NCBI GenBank assembly: GCA_003645185.1
Contig: QNEL01000017.1
Location: 1-34,374, forward strand
Direction: 5' to 3'
DNA from: Candidatus Parabeggiatoa sp. nov. 3
Lineage (GTDB): Bacteria; Pseudomonadota; Gammaproteobacteria; Beggiatoales; Beggiatoaceae
Length of the DNA: 34,374 nt
Part shown: one piece after another, positions 7,283-15,885 of the stretch
Position numbering within the stretch: position 1 is the stretch's first letter
Layout: each line of letters opens with the position of its first letter
Made by a program: the position numbers and the translations under genes
Notes under the pieces: generated by a model
The model's database searches: none
The model's input: the letters and a program-made list of their open reading frames with translations, nothing else
Told to the model about the DNA's origin: nothing

Positions 7283-7325
7283 TTGTGGCACCTCTTTGTG
7301 GTTGATGGGGTGTTTGAAAAACAGA

Positions 7326-7353
7326 TAGGGGCAACCACAAGGGATTGCCCCTA
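7326..7353. other. Hairpin between cobW and the downstream small gene
   Basis: TAGGGGCAA (7326-7334) pairs exactly with TTGCCCCTA (7345-7353) across a 10-base loop. No T run follows, so it could be an attenuator, an mRNA-stabilising stem or a short member of the AGGGGC repeat family seen at 31690. It is not a clear terminator. Confidence 0.5.
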
Positions 7354-7364
7354 CAATGAATCAT

Positions 7365-8492
7365 TCATTGAATGTGTTCTTGCCCTATTAATATTAATGC
7401 GGCCTGACACACGTCTATCGGGGTTTTTGATTTGATTAAGGTGTGTAGGAGGCGTTCGACTACTGTTTTTTCAATGTTGCGGGTTATGAAGACGATTTGT
7501 GATCGACGTGCTTCACTGGGCCAAGCGTCTAGGGTGCTAGGGGGCTGGAATACGTGTTGAACACCTTGAATAATGACGGGTAAATCGGTTTCATAGGTGT
7601 AGGCTATGCCTTTGACTCTGAGTAAATCTTTGCCGCGCAGTCGGGTGAGTTGCTGTATCCAACGTTCTAGTGTGAGCCAGTGTAAGGGTTCATTGTGTTC
7701 TATGCAGAAGGTTTTGATATAGCGATCATGTCGGTGCGGTTGGTGTTTATCATGAGCATGATCTGGATCATCGTGTGTTTCTTGTTGATGTTGAATATAC
7801 GTTTCTGCGTTTAACCAACGGGCGATATCAAGTTGTTCTGTTTGGCTATTGTAATGTGTTGTCTTGAATAATTTGGCGGCATTCAGTGTGTCTTGTTTGA
7901 AGTTGACTTCGTGGAGGGTTGCTGTGGGGTTGAAGCGATATAAGCGTTGCTTTAAGGCCTGAAGTGTGGCGACATCAACTAAATCAATTTTGGTCAAGAT
8001 CAGGTGATGTGCAAGGGCCGCTTGTTTCACGGATTCATCGTATTCATCCAGTTGCTGTTCACCATATAAGGCATCGACTGTGGTGACAAGCGTTTCTAAA
8101 CGATAATGGGCTGTGATAAAGGGATCATCTATTAATGTCCGTAATATGGGAGCGGGATCGGCTAGGCCTGTGGTTTCAACTAGGATTTGTTTAAATTCAA
8201 TTTCTTGACGTTCTCGTTTGTGGAAAGCCTCTTCTAAGGTAGTCACTAAGTCGGTACGCACTGAACAACAAACACACCCGCCTTCTAAAAGCATCATCTC
8301 TTCAGTTGTCGCTTTAATCAATAAGTGATCAATACCGATTTCGCCAAATTCATTGACGATGACTAGGGTGTGCTGCATTTCAGGTTGGTGTAATAACTGA
8401 TTAAGCAATGTGGTTTTACCACTGCCAAGAAAACCGGTAATCATGGAGATGGGTAAATGGTTATGCGAGTTTTCTTGCGCTAACGGCTTCAT
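7365..8492 (-). CDS. CobW/G3E-family GTPase, probable metallochaperone
   Basis: A 375-residue G3E GTPase. The N-terminal domain has the P-loop GFLGSGKTT (20-28), a switch region NEFGEIGID, the metal-binding motif GGCVCCSVR with Cys73, Cys75 and Cys76, ETTGLADP, and base-recognition LTKIDLVD. A His/Asp-rich linker (about 220-245, QQETHDDPDHAHDKHQPHRHD) precedes the C-terminal CobW_C domain. The Cys and His clusters fit binding of a transition metal, typically zinc or cobalt, delivered on GTP hydrolysis; the client cannot be told. Its start overlaps the stop of the metallo-beta-lactamase-fold gene by four bases (ATGA), so the two are coupled. The metal-dependent neighbour is a natural candidate client. 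No Zur box was identified. Confidence 0.9.
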   Translation of the reverse strand: MKPLAQENSHNHLPISMITGFLGSGKTTLLNQLLHQPEMQHTLVIVNEFGEIGIDHLLIKATTEEMMLLEGGCVCCSVRTDLVTTLEEAFHKRERQEIEFKQILVETTGLADPAPILRTLIDDPFITAHYRLETLVTTVDALYGEQQLDEYDESVKQAALAHHLILTKIDLVDVATLQALKQRLYRFNPTATLHEVNFKQDTLNAAKLFKTTHYNSQTEQLDIARWLNAETYIQHQQETHDDPDHAHDKHQPHRHDRYIKTFCIEHNEPLHWLTLERWIQQLTRLRGKDLLRVKGIAYTYETDLPVIIQGVQHVFQPPSTLDAWPSEARRSQIVFITRNIEKTVVERLLHTLIKSKTPIDVCQAALILIGQEHIQ

Positions 8493-9565
8493 TTTTTAGG
8501 CCTTCCTTTTTTGACACAAAATGTTTCGTCTGGGTAGATGTGCAAATCGCCTGGATGTAAAATGCCATAAAACATGCCTTCAGGCACTTCTGGGTAGTTG
8601 TCGTAATGGTATAGCAGACATTTCTTTTGAATATCTTGATCCATATTATTAATTAAGTCGGTGATATGGGGATGCACACCGGAAGGAAAAGGGGATGTTT
8701 CACAATCCATGTAAATTCTATTGGCCCGTTTGTAGTGCGATTCTAATTGCGATGGCATCATAGATTGGATGTCAGTTGGCAGGAGTACGTTGTAACCACT
8801 GGAGTGTTGCAAACTGATACCGTAACTGGGCATTTCTTCCGAACTGGAAATGACATGCATGGCAAAAATGGGTGTTAACGTCCAATAGCCTTCACCATCT
8901 TGAAAGATTTTGGATTTCGTTTGTCCATTTTCCTGTTTGCCAATGACATGGATATCAAAATAAGTCTCAAGGCTAACATCCGGTACACCTTGTAAGGTAT
9001 CTAAACCGGGCCCAACAGCTCTTTTGACAGGGGTAAGCACTTTTCTATGCACAAACAAATCCGGTTTAGTATTGCCGGGGGGCACTTGCCACCAGTCGTG
9101 TTCCAGAAACAGTTTGTCAGCAATGAATTGATTATTAAGCCATTTTTGTTTTGCAGGTGTGTAAAACGGATTAAAAAAGGTTGTCAGTGCGAGATATTCT
9201 ATCCCCCCAATGTGATCATTATGAGGGTGTGAAATATAAACGCCATCTATATTAGCAGAAGTTAATTCCACTCTTTTTAGGGCGTGTCTGATATCCGCAC
9301 CCGCATCGACGAGTAAACGGTAAGGCCTTTTTCCCGTTTTACTTGGCATATCAAATTCAATCAAGAAGTTAGAATGCCATTTTGGTGTATAAAGGAATTG
9401 GCTGTGTTTCTGAATTTCGGCCAGAATGATTTCTTCAGAAGCATTCTTGAATTTCTGTTCAGAAGCGATTTTTCTAAACAATTCACTGGCTTTGTTTACC
9501 GTGATCACTTCTTCATACGGCCCAGTGGCGAAAGCAGAACTCACACCAACGGCTATTATTTTCAT
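8489..9565 (-). CDS. Metallo-beta-lactamase-fold hydrolase
   Basis: A 358-residue cytoplasmic protein. The first strand (MKIIAVGVSSAFATG) and NFLIEF lead to VDAGAD at 87-91 and the zinc motif SHPHNDHIGG, giving His113, His115, Asp117 and His118. Further metal ligands are probably His234 region (IFAMHVISSSEEMPSYG), Asp in LLPTDIQ, and a late His (LLYHYDNYPE). A long insert (about 125-205) separates the two halves of the fold. The organisation is close to RNase Z/phosphodiesterase-like members, but the substrate cannot be named. RBS AAGGAAA lies upstream. It is the first gene of a pair with the CobW GTPase, overlapping it by four bases. Confidence 0.8.
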   Translation of the reverse strand: MKIIAVGVSSAFATGPYEEVITVNKASELFRKIASEQKFKNASEEIILAEIQKHSQFLYTPKWHSNFLIEFDMPSKTGKRPYRLLVDAGADIRHALKRVELTSANIDGVYISHPHNDHIGGIEYLALTTFFNPFYTPAKQKWLNNQFIADKLFLEHDWWQVPPGNTKPDLFVHRKVLTPVKRAVGPGLDTLQGVPDVSLETYFDIHVIGKQENGQTKSKIFQDGEGYWTLTPIFAMHVISSSEEMPSYGISLQHSSGYNVLLPTDIQSMMPSQLESHYKRANRIYMDCETSPFPSGVHPHITDLINNMDQDIQKKCLLYHYDNYPEVPEGMFYGILHPGDLHIYPDETFCVKKGRPKK

Positions 9566-9663
9566 ATCTATTTTCCTTTCTTTTCAGTTATCAGTTCGTA
9601 GATCGGAGTGCAAACTTTAGTTTGCAAACAATTCAAACTAAAATTTGCAACGCCAATTCGATG

Positions 9664-10971
9664 TTATGTCGATGGAAATTCAATAACAAACGTCGAACCC
9701 TGTCCTAATTTGCCTTTATAGCTGACAGAGCCATTCATTTTGTTGACTAATTTCTGAACAATGAATAATCCTAAACCTGTTGAATGTTCATCAGCTGTAG
9801 GGCGTGGCGTTAAACGGGCAAATTTCATAAATAATTGCTCTTGATCCGTTTCAGAAAGACCGGGCCCTTCGTCTTGTATTTCGCAACAAACGGTGTTCTC
9901 ACCTTTTAAAATGCGAATATCAACCTTTTTGCCATGCGACGAATATTTGATGGCATTGGAAATGAGATTATCCAATACCTGTAAGATGGCGTTTTCATCT
10001 ATAATCGCTTTGTACTCTTCTTCTTCGCGGTGAAGTTGCAGTCCAATTTTTTTGCTCTTGGCAGCACCCTGATTATTCTCCACGACAACTTGCAAAAAGG
10101 GGAATATGTCGAGTTGTGTTAATGAGAAATTCATTTTGCCCGATTCAATCGCATTCACATCCAGTAAATTTTTGATTAAATTAAACATTTTATTGGCACT
10201 GACTTCAATCATCTGGGAAAAATCAATCAATTTCTGTTTAGGAAAATCATCAAAAGAGGTTCTAGTCAGGTTTGCCAATGATTGAATGGATGAGAGCGGA
10301 TTTTTCAAGTCATGGGCTGCGATACCTAAAAACTCGTTTTTCTCCTGATTGATTTGTATTAATTGTTCGTTGAGTTTAACCAGTGCTTCATTTGTTTTTT
10401 GAAGCTCACGAGTCCGCTCTGCCACTTTTTCTTCCAGATGTTGCCGATACGATTCAATCGTTATAATGTCGGAATAGGCGCGTAAACTGGCCGTGATGAC
10501 GGTAAACAGTTTTTGATCGGTCAATTCGGTTTTATTCTTATAGTCGTTGATATCGTATTTCAGAATCACTTGCTTTTCAGGGGCGTAACCTGCTTGCCCG
10601 GTTCGTAGGATAATACGGACGAAGTGATTGTGCTGAATTTCGCGTATATGTTCGACCAATTTTAAACCCGCATCATTCGTTTCCATGACGACATCCAGTA
10701 GAATGACGGCTATATTGGGATTCTGTTCTAATAAAAGCTTAGCTTCTTCAGCGGAATAAGCACTGAGCAATTTTAACTTTTTGTCTTGATAAACATAATC
10801 GTCCAACACAAAGTGCGTCAATTGATGCACATCTTCTTCATCATCGACAATCAACAGTTCCCATATGTCTTCGTTAGAGACGCTATTGTCTTCGTCTTTC
10901 GCCCCTGGTTCATCAAAATCATCAGCAAACAGGGATTCTGTGTCTGATAAAATGTCTTCTTTTGGGTTCAT
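9664..10971 (-). CDS. Hybrid signalling protein: REC, DUF3369-like linker, histidine kinase
   Basis: A 435-residue soluble protein from the ATG at 10971; a GTG two codons earlier is the alternative. An acidic N-terminus leads to a receiver domain (about 38-160; LLIVDDEEDVH, phospho-acceptor Asp93 in VILLDVV). The segment TGQAGYAPEKQVILKYDINDYKNKTELT is written here only as its key parts (TGQxGxAPE, YDINDYKxKTELT), the DUF3369 signature. A coiled coil (about 170-212) joins a HisKA domain with His220 in AAHDLKNPLSS. The HATPase follows with N box DNLISNAIKYS, G1 DEGPGLS and G2 STGLGLFIV. Having no membrane segment, it must take its signal from a phosphorelay partner or the cytosol. No dedicated regulator gene is adjacent. 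Confidence 0.9.
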   Translation of the reverse strand: MNPKEDILSDTESLFADDFDEPGAKDEDNSVSNEDIWELLIVDDEEDVHQLTHFVLDDYVYQDKKLKLLSAYSAEEAKLLLEQNPNIAVILLDVVMETNDAGLKLVEHIREIQHNHFVRIILRTGQAGYAPEKQVILKYDINDYKNKTELTDQKLFTVITASLRAYSDIITIESYRQHLEEKVAERTRELQKTNEALVKLNEQLIQINQEKNEFLGIAAHDLKNPLSSIQSLANLTRTSFDDFPKQKLIDFSQMIEVSANKMFNLIKNLLDVNAIESGKMNFSLTQLDIFPFLQVVVENNQGAAKSKKIGLQLHREEEEYKAIIDENAILQVLDNLISNAIKYSSHGKKVDIRILKGENTVCCEIQDEGPGLSETDQEQLFMKFARLTPRPTADEHSTGLGLFIVQKLVNKMNGSVSYKGKLGQGSTFVIEFPST

Positions 10972-10980
10972 AGTCACAGT

Positions 10981-11427
10981 TATTTATCAGTTATCAGCTA
11001 TCAATTATCAATTATCATTTATCATTTATCAAAACCTGACTCTTTCTTCAAGGCTAAATTTATAAGGATGCTTAACAGCGGAAACTTAGCCCGTGGTATG
11101 CAAAAAAAGTACCGTCTTGATAAAAACGGGTACACATTTATCAGCCTTATAGTTTGTTTGATAATCTATTACTCGACTATCAAGTTTTTGATGTTATTTG
11201 GCTTTGCAAAGCTCTATTTTTGAGTGTTAAAATAGCCAACTCATTGATTTTTAAGGTTATTTAGTTTTTAGGTAAAGGACTTATAAAAAACGTGAGAGTC
11301 GAGTATTAGTCTTAGATATTAATGAGATATCAAGGTTCAAATAACTGATAATAAGATTTCCACTTAAGACGTTTTTGCGCGCAAAAACGTCTTAAGTGGA
11401 ATTGATAATTGTTCATTGATATAGTTG
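10981..11427. other. Intergenic region with TATCA tandem and palindrome; no gene seen
   Basis: Upstream of the kinase are tandem ATCAATTATCA/ATCATTTATCA units (about 10983-11030). An inverted pair ATTACTCGAC (about 11167) and GTCGAGTATT (about 11299) encloses AT-rich DNA. A 44-bp perfect palindrome closes the region (separate entry). No ORF with gene-like features is present. Confidence 0.6.
11358..11401. repeat. 44-bp perfect palindrome with GCGCGC core
   Basis: The two 22-base halves are exact complements. The central 18 bases are GTTTTTGCGCGCAAAAAC; the outer arms (TTCCACTTAAGAC and its complement) are unique to this site. The palindrome at 15158-15201 has the same core and the same total length with different arms. 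Confidence 0.9.
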
Positions 11428-11814
11428 TTACAAACATTTGAATTGGGTTACTTTAATCACCCAAGCTTTTTCTCCTTCTTCCAATTCCATTTGCTCTAAA
11501 GTGCCTTCCACTTCAATCTCATCTACGCATTGAACTTCTTCAGAGGTCTGTAAAATGATCGGCGTGTAATCAATTTCCATGTAGTCTTGAAGGCCCTCAC
11601 CACCGCTAAAGCTCGGATCGGCAAACATGAAAGAGTCTGGTACATCAAACATGCCTAAACGCGGGCCAGATGCTTTCACCTTTTTGTCTTGGCAACTTTC
11701 TAAAGCAGCAGCTGTTTTTAGAGCATCACATCCGCTTGCAAAGACTGGGTTAATGGCAATACTCAATAAGCTCCATAATCCAAGCAGTCCTAATTTCAGA
11801 GAGAGAGAGTTCAT
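11428..11814 (-). CDS. Exported hypothetical protein
   Basis: A 128-residue protein with a signal peptide: Asn/Ser/Lys start, hydrophobic core LGLLGLWSLLSIA, and probable cleavage after PVFA near residue 26. The mature part is about 100 residues, acidic, with Cys at about 29, 41 and 95, and a last Cys before the terminal Leu. Motifs to compare: SGPRLGMFDVPDSFMFADPS, IILQTSEEVQC, and VEGTLEQMELEEGEKAWVI. The alternating strands near the end suggest a small beta-barrel, but I do not recognise the family. AAGGAGA about 13 bases upstream serves as RBS. It stands alone between a family B hairpin and the repeat-rich region, so context gives no function. Confidence 0.65.
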   Translation of the reverse strand: MNSLSLKLGLLGLWSLLSIAINPVFASGCDALKTAAALESCQDKKVKASGPRLGMFDVPDSFMFADPSFSGGEGLQDYMEIDYTPIILQTSEEVQCVDEIEVEGTLEQMELEEGEKAWVIKVTQFKCL

Positions 11815-11847
11815 TTCGATTTAGATTCTCCTTAATCCAGTTATCAG

Positions 11848-11876
11848 GGTGGGCAAAGCGTGTTGCCCACCGTTAG
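11848..11876. repeat. Family B hairpin between hisH and the exported protein gene
   Basis: GGTGGGCAA pairs with TTGCCCACC across a short loop. It is a single member of the GTGGGTAGC family found throughout the window. Its location, downstream of hisH and upstream of the exported protein gene on the minus strand, could make it an mRNA processing or termination structure. Confidence 0.55.
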
Positions 11877-11947
11877 TTATCATTAATACTGTTCGTCCAT
11901 TTTTTAAAGGGTTTGAGGATATTTCTTAATCATTATGAGTGTATATC

Positions 11948-12589
11948 TTACCAGTTTAAAAAATTTTTCAGTAAAGTGAGGCCGGCGTGTTGGCTTTTTT
12001 CCGGATGGAATTGCACCGCAAAAACATTGTCTCGCGCCAATGCCGAAGTAAACTGAATAGGCCCATAAGCTGTTGTTCCTGCCACGAGGTTGTTCTGTTG
12101 TGGTTCGACGTAGTAGCTGTGTACAAAATAAAAGCGACTATTGTCAGGGATCGCTCTCCATAATGGGTGCGATTGCGTCTGTTGCACTTGATTCCAGCCC
12201 ATGTGGGGAATTTTGAGACGTTCTCCACTATGGGGAGCATTCAGCGGCTCAATAAAGCGAGGCACTGTTCCAGTAACCCAGTTCAAGCCGGCTGTTCCGC
12301 CACTTTCTTCGCTGGTTGTCAATAAGGTTTGCAAACCAAGACAAATCCCTAAAAAGGGTTTTTGATCAATTGTTTGTCTAATGACATCGGCGATCCCGGT
12401 TTGGTTGAGCAAAGTCATGCAATTGCCTATCGCCCCTTGTCCAGGAAAGACAATTTTGTCTGCCTGGTATATGACATCGACCTGATCACTGACTAAAACT
12501 TGCCAGTCGTTACCGGCAACGTGTTCTAAAGCTTTACTGACAGAGCGTAGATTGCTCATGCCATAGTCAATCACGGTTACAGTTTTCAT
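11948..12589 (-). CDS. hisH: Imidazole glycerol phosphate synthase, glutaminase subunit HisH
   Basis: Class I glutamine amidotransferase subunit that releases ammonia from glutamine and channels it to HisF, forming imidazole glycerol phosphate and AICAR in histidine biosynthesis. From the chosen start (213 residues) the motifs are VIDYGMSNLRSV, the oxyanion strand PGQGAIG at 49-55, nucleophile Cys83 in GICLGLQ, and His196/Glu198 in QFHPEKS. MGWNQV and YFVHSYYV are HisH-specific. TAGGAAG six bases before 12589 supports this ATG over the GTG at 12604. HisF, HisA and HisB, normally adjacent, are not in the window; the upstream neighbour is an uncharacterised membrane protein. The active site is complete. 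Confidence 0.95.
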   Translation of the reverse strand: MKTVTVIDYGMSNLRSVSKALEHVAGNDWQVLVSDQVDVIYQADKIVFPGQGAIGNCMTLLNQTGIADVIRQTIDQKPFLGICLGLQTLLTTSEESGGTAGLNWVTGTVPRFIEPLNAPHSGERLKIPHMGWNQVQQTQSHPLWRAIPDNSRFYFVHSYYVEPQQNNLVAGTTAYGPIQFTSALARDNVFAVQFHPEKSQHAGLTLLKNFLNW

Positions 12590-12609
12590 TGACTTCCTAG
12601 ACACAGCGG

Positions 12610-13146
12610 TTATTTTTCTTCAGATTTGAGTGGTAAAATTGAGTCTTTTTTAGGGGTTGTTATGTTTTCAGGCGGATCAATGTAATGCTCAGAAGCGTCT
12701 TCTGAATCGCTGGTTTCAGACTCTTTAGTCTCTACAACAAGTTGAGAGGCTTCATACCGCTGAATTTCTTCAATAATCCAACCCCTGACTTTGGCTTCTT
12801 TTCGTGCGAATAAGGGGTTTTCTATGCCAAGCAGATGTCTGTATGTGGCCGAAAAGGGCAAAATGGGTATAGAAATCAGTACCGCTGATGCAGTAATCAA
12901 GCCGGCTATCTTAAAAACTGCCAAACTGTCAGCCTGTTCTGGTAAAGTCATACTTAATAGGTTTAACAAGTTAGATTCTTGCAAAACCATCAAAAATTGC
13001 TCGTAATAACTTTCAATATTGTAGGCCAAGGTGGCACTTACAAGAGCAATGCCCACCAAAAACAGATCGGCAAACAAACGAATCAAAAACCATAAGAGAT
13101 AAATACTTAAAAATACCAGTATAGCAACAACGGTGGGTGAATCCAC
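12610..13146 (-). CDS. Hypothetical membrane protein with charged cytoplasmic tail
   Basis: A 178-residue protein with a GTG start preceded by AAAGGA. Hydrophobic segments at about 6-22 (VVAILVFLSIYLLWFLI) and 24-44, then a third at about 80-105 (FKIAGLITASAVLISIPIL), indicate two or three membrane helices. The C-terminal 70 residues are hydrophilic: a basic helix (ARKEAKVRGWIIEEIQRYE) and an acidic, Ser/Thr-rich low-complexity tail (ETSDSEDASEH). The gene ends 20 bases before the hisH start and probably shares its transcript. I do not recognise the family; the topology is superficially like CvpA but lacks its motifs. Confidence 0.6.
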   Translation of the reverse strand: MDSPTVVAILVFLSIYLLWFLIRLFADLFLVGIALVSATLAYNIESYYEQFLMVLQESNLLNLLSMTLPEQADSLAVFKIAGLITASAVLISIPILPFSATYRHLLGIENPLFARKEAKVRGWIIEEIQRYEASQLVVETKESETSDSEDASEHYIDPPENITTPKKDSILPLKSEEK

Positions 13147-13354
13147 AATGAGTTCCTTTTAAATTTAAAAAAATGTTTATCTTTAATGAGTAAAGTGTAA
13201 TATTTTACACTGTTTTGTATATTAAGGCGTTCATTCGTTCATTCGTATCGGAGTTCATTCGTAATCAAATTTTGTGAGTCTAAAATTTCCCATTAACTCC
13301 AGTGCCTGAATTTGCAAAATGCATTTCACGCAAAAGTTTTGCGCGCAAAAGTTT

Positions 13355-13397
13355 ATTTCACGCTGAAGTTTCGCTCCGCGAAACTTCAGCGTGAAAT
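13355..13397. repeat. 43-bp palindrome (20-bp perfect arms)
   Basis: ATTTCACGCTGAAGTTTCGC is followed by TCC and its exact complement. It belongs to family C (TTTCACGC...GCGTGAAA) and directly follows a shorter GTTTTGCGCGCAAAAG palindrome at about 13335. Confidence 0.85.
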
Positions 13398-13608
13398 CGT
13401 GAAAAATATTTTGAAACGTATGATTTTTCTATCTATTTACGCCGCGCCATTAAGTTGAGCGACGACTGGTGTGCATAAAGTCGTCATTATTACAGGGTTA
13501 ATTTGCGAGAAATCTAGGATACTTTTATGGGCAAATGTTGCACTTTGTCAATGACAGTATAGTTAAGCTCTGGGCAAATACATTTTGGCTTCGGTATCAA
13601 TGGTAATA

Positions 13609-14240
13609 GTTAAGTAGGTACGCAAAAGTTTATTAACATTTTGTAGTCCAGCGTTGTGAGGGATGGTGGGCAGCAAAAACACGCTACCCACCATTTCACG
13701 CGCGCGGTGAAGCGGAGCGAAACAAAGCGCGTGAAATACAGAAAATGTTAAAAGATTTATGTGTCCCTACTTACCAATTGAATAGTAGAGTTTATACCGA
13801 TTTAATATAACTTTTCACATTTCTCGCAAAAGTTGCGCGCAACTTACGCAAAAACCTTCGGTCTGCTACGCTAAATTTCACTTAAGAAGTTTCGCTTCGC
13901 GAAACTTTTGCGTGAGCCTTCGGTGCGCGAAGCTAAATACAGTTTTTGCGCGCAAAAACTTGTTAAGTAGGTACGCATAAATCTTTTAACATTTTTTGTA
14001 TTTCACGCGCTTTGTTTCGCGGAGCGAAACAAAGCGCGTGAAATGGTGGGTAGCGTGTTTTTGCTGCCCACCACTGCCCACTAAGATAAGAATTTAAATT
14101 AAATCAATGAGTTGTGTTAAATCGGTATAAACTCTAATGTCTAGTGAGGGCCGGTGGGCAGCAAAAACACGCTACCCACCATTTCACGCAGCTTCGTTGC
14201 GCGAAGCGAAACTTAAGCGTGAGCCTTCGGTGCGCGAAGC
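13609..14240. repeat. Interleaved long inverted repeats built from families B and C
   Basis: Segment 13710-13777 (with ACAAAGCGCGTGAAATACAG) has its inverse at about 13962-14025. A second pair, GAGTTTATACCGATTTAATA (about 13789) and AAATCGGTATAAACTC (about 14118), is interleaved with the first, not nested. Family B hairpins lie at about 13658, 14044 and 14151. Family C palindromes, including GTTTTTGCGCGCAAAAAC at 13942, fill the middle. AAGTAGGTACGCA occurs twice in direct orientation (13613 and 13963). Confidence 0.75.
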
Positions 14241-15157
14241 TAAATACATAAAAGAGTGCAATCTGCAAGGGCATCGGCCTGTGCTGTATGCTGTTCAAAT
14301 AAAATAAGGCCGAGAAAATAGTCTAAAAAAATCTTGTATTTGTTCAGTCGTTAAAGGATTTTCTACTGCCTTGCATAATGGTTTATTTGGCATAATGGTT
14401 TACTTGAAATCGGTAATCGGTAATCGGTAATCATTTAAAGGAAAGCGTTTTTGACAGCACTTCGATGCCAAGAGACGCACATAGAGATCAGTTTTATTTT
14501 CTATTTTTTAATTAAGTGATATTAATGGGATTTTATTGGGTTATCCGTTATTGCCATTGATTGGCGGCATTGTTTTATGACAATATTTTGCAATGGCTGG
14601 ATGAAAAAGAGGGGATTTTTTGATCGTCGGGATGGTGGGGTTAGGTGAAAATTTGAAAAACGGTAATCCCTAAAAACATAAGCCAGTAAATGAACTGTTA
14701 GGCAAAAGGGATTACCTTGAAAAAAAGCGCACAACGCATTGTCTTATGTAAACTGGATATCAACACTAGCTGCATGGCGAAACGAGAGACAAAGGTTGTA
14801 CGCTGGAAAGAGCATTATAATCCGCTTGTTTTTATAAACGACTCTTATTTAAAAACGCCAAAACCACAAAAATCAGCTAATGTTATGTCTTAAGGGTAAG
14901 CTCCCCGGGTCACAAAAACGACTTGTGACTTTTTAGTATAATACACAATAAGATTTTGAAGATAATCTTATGTTTATTATTAAGTCTAAGATTTTACCAG
15001 TATGACATTTTAATACTGAACCATAATATCTTGCTTTGAAGACTCTCATCCCTTGATAAGAGTCAAGGTTAATAAAAACAAAAAATCTATTTTTTGTCAA
15101 GAGTTTTTTTAAATATTTTTGTGTCATAGAATTTTTCAGACACTCATTTTGGTATAT

Positions 15158-15201
15158 ATTCGAGGTTCAAGTTTTTGCGCGCAAAAACTTGAACCTCGAA
15201 T
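15158..15201. repeat. 44-bp perfect palindrome, same core as 11358-11401
   Basis: Exact 22-base complementary halves: the core GTTTTTGCGCGCAAAAAC (15171-15188) is identical to that at 11371-11388, while the 13-base arms (ATTCGAGGTTCAA) are unrelated. Confidence 0.9.
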
Positions 15202-15348
15202 GTCGTTTTTGTGGTTTTGGTTTAATTTATGAACTGCGATGTGAAGTCTGTCTGTAGCACAAAACATCACATCAACGCCGATTTAGACTAAACGATTTAG
15301 CCTATTGGTTTTGGATTATTGCCGACATGAGCTATTGGTAACAATGAT

Positions 15349-15522
15349 TTAAAAACACTGAGGCTGATCTTGTTTGTACTCTCTGAGGAGTTCACAATCA
15401 AAGCCAGAACCCCTCTTGCAGTTCTGTTGACGTTCATTAAGGAGTTTTTGTGAAAAGGGGCAATCCTGCCCAGCTTTGATATCCGTTTTAACTTTCAGGT
15501 TATTGGATTTCTGTTCGTTCAT
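15349..15522 (-). CDS. Possible 57-residue Cys-containing peptide gene
   Basis: A 57-codon ORF starting ATG at 15522, preceded by AAAAGGA eight to nine bases upstream. The product starts MNEQKSNNLKVKTDIKAG, is hydrophilic, and has Cys at 21, 35, 43 and 56 with charged spacing (CPFSQKLLNERQQNC, CELLREYKQDQPQC). It has no signal peptide or membrane helix. Even Cys spacing suggests metal binding, disulphides or a small modified peptide. The start LKVKTDIKAG resembles leaders of some small peptide families only loosely, and no maturation enzyme is nearby. It lies in the approach to the ccoN promoter, on the opposite strand. Probably a real small gene, function unknown. Confidence 0.45.
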   Translation of the reverse strand: MNEQKSNNLKVKTDIKAGQDCPFSQKLLNERQQNCKRGSGFDCELLREYKQDQPQCF

Positions 15523-15885
15523 TTTTTTTCCTTTTGTCGTGATTGACAGACTTGCTCATAGTGTTTTTAATTCACTATGGCGGTTTTATAGACTCCAATC
15601 AGTCTTTTATAGCCATTTGATTTTTTAAATCAATAGATTGATTTGAGACACAGTCACTTTCATCAGAAAGCAATTAAAAATTTTAACAGATATAAGGCGT
15701 ATGTAAAGTCTTTTTTGGGTTTTGACAAACTAAAGTTGATCTCGCTTGAGCTTTGAACGAAGTTTGTACAGGTGTTAAAAATAAATTGAATGAGAATTGA
15801 GAATTGAACATTAACATCTGTGTTTATTCAAACACTTAAAAATCTGAATTTCTAATTATGAATGATAATTAATCGCCACCAAAAA

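Larger units (their letters stand above)
13147..15348. other. 2.2-kb palindrome-rich region with no intact gene
   Basis: No intact gene is supported. It holds tandem GTTCATTCGT (13230-13265), a palindrome at 13355-13397, the inverted-repeat cluster 13609-14240, TCGGTAATCGGTAATC (about 14408-14432), and the hairpin GGTAATCCCT/AGGGATTACC (about 14660-14713). A 32-codon minus ORF at 14295-14393 (MPNKPLCKAVENPLTTEQ) continues after a frame change as FEQHTAQADALADCTLL; it looks like a decayed gene but I cannot name the family. The frame 14933-15127 is AT-rich without an RBS. No tRNA, rRNA or other recognisable RNA was found. Confidence 0.55.

Noticed and set aside
14933..15127. 64-codon minus-strand ORF
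   Set aside because: Uniformly AT-rich, no RBS and no recognisable motif; not separable from chance.
15617..15633. Third FNR-like site upstream of ccoN
   Set aside because: The half-sites TTGAT and ATCAA are seven bases apart, not four, so it does not fit the FNR dimer.
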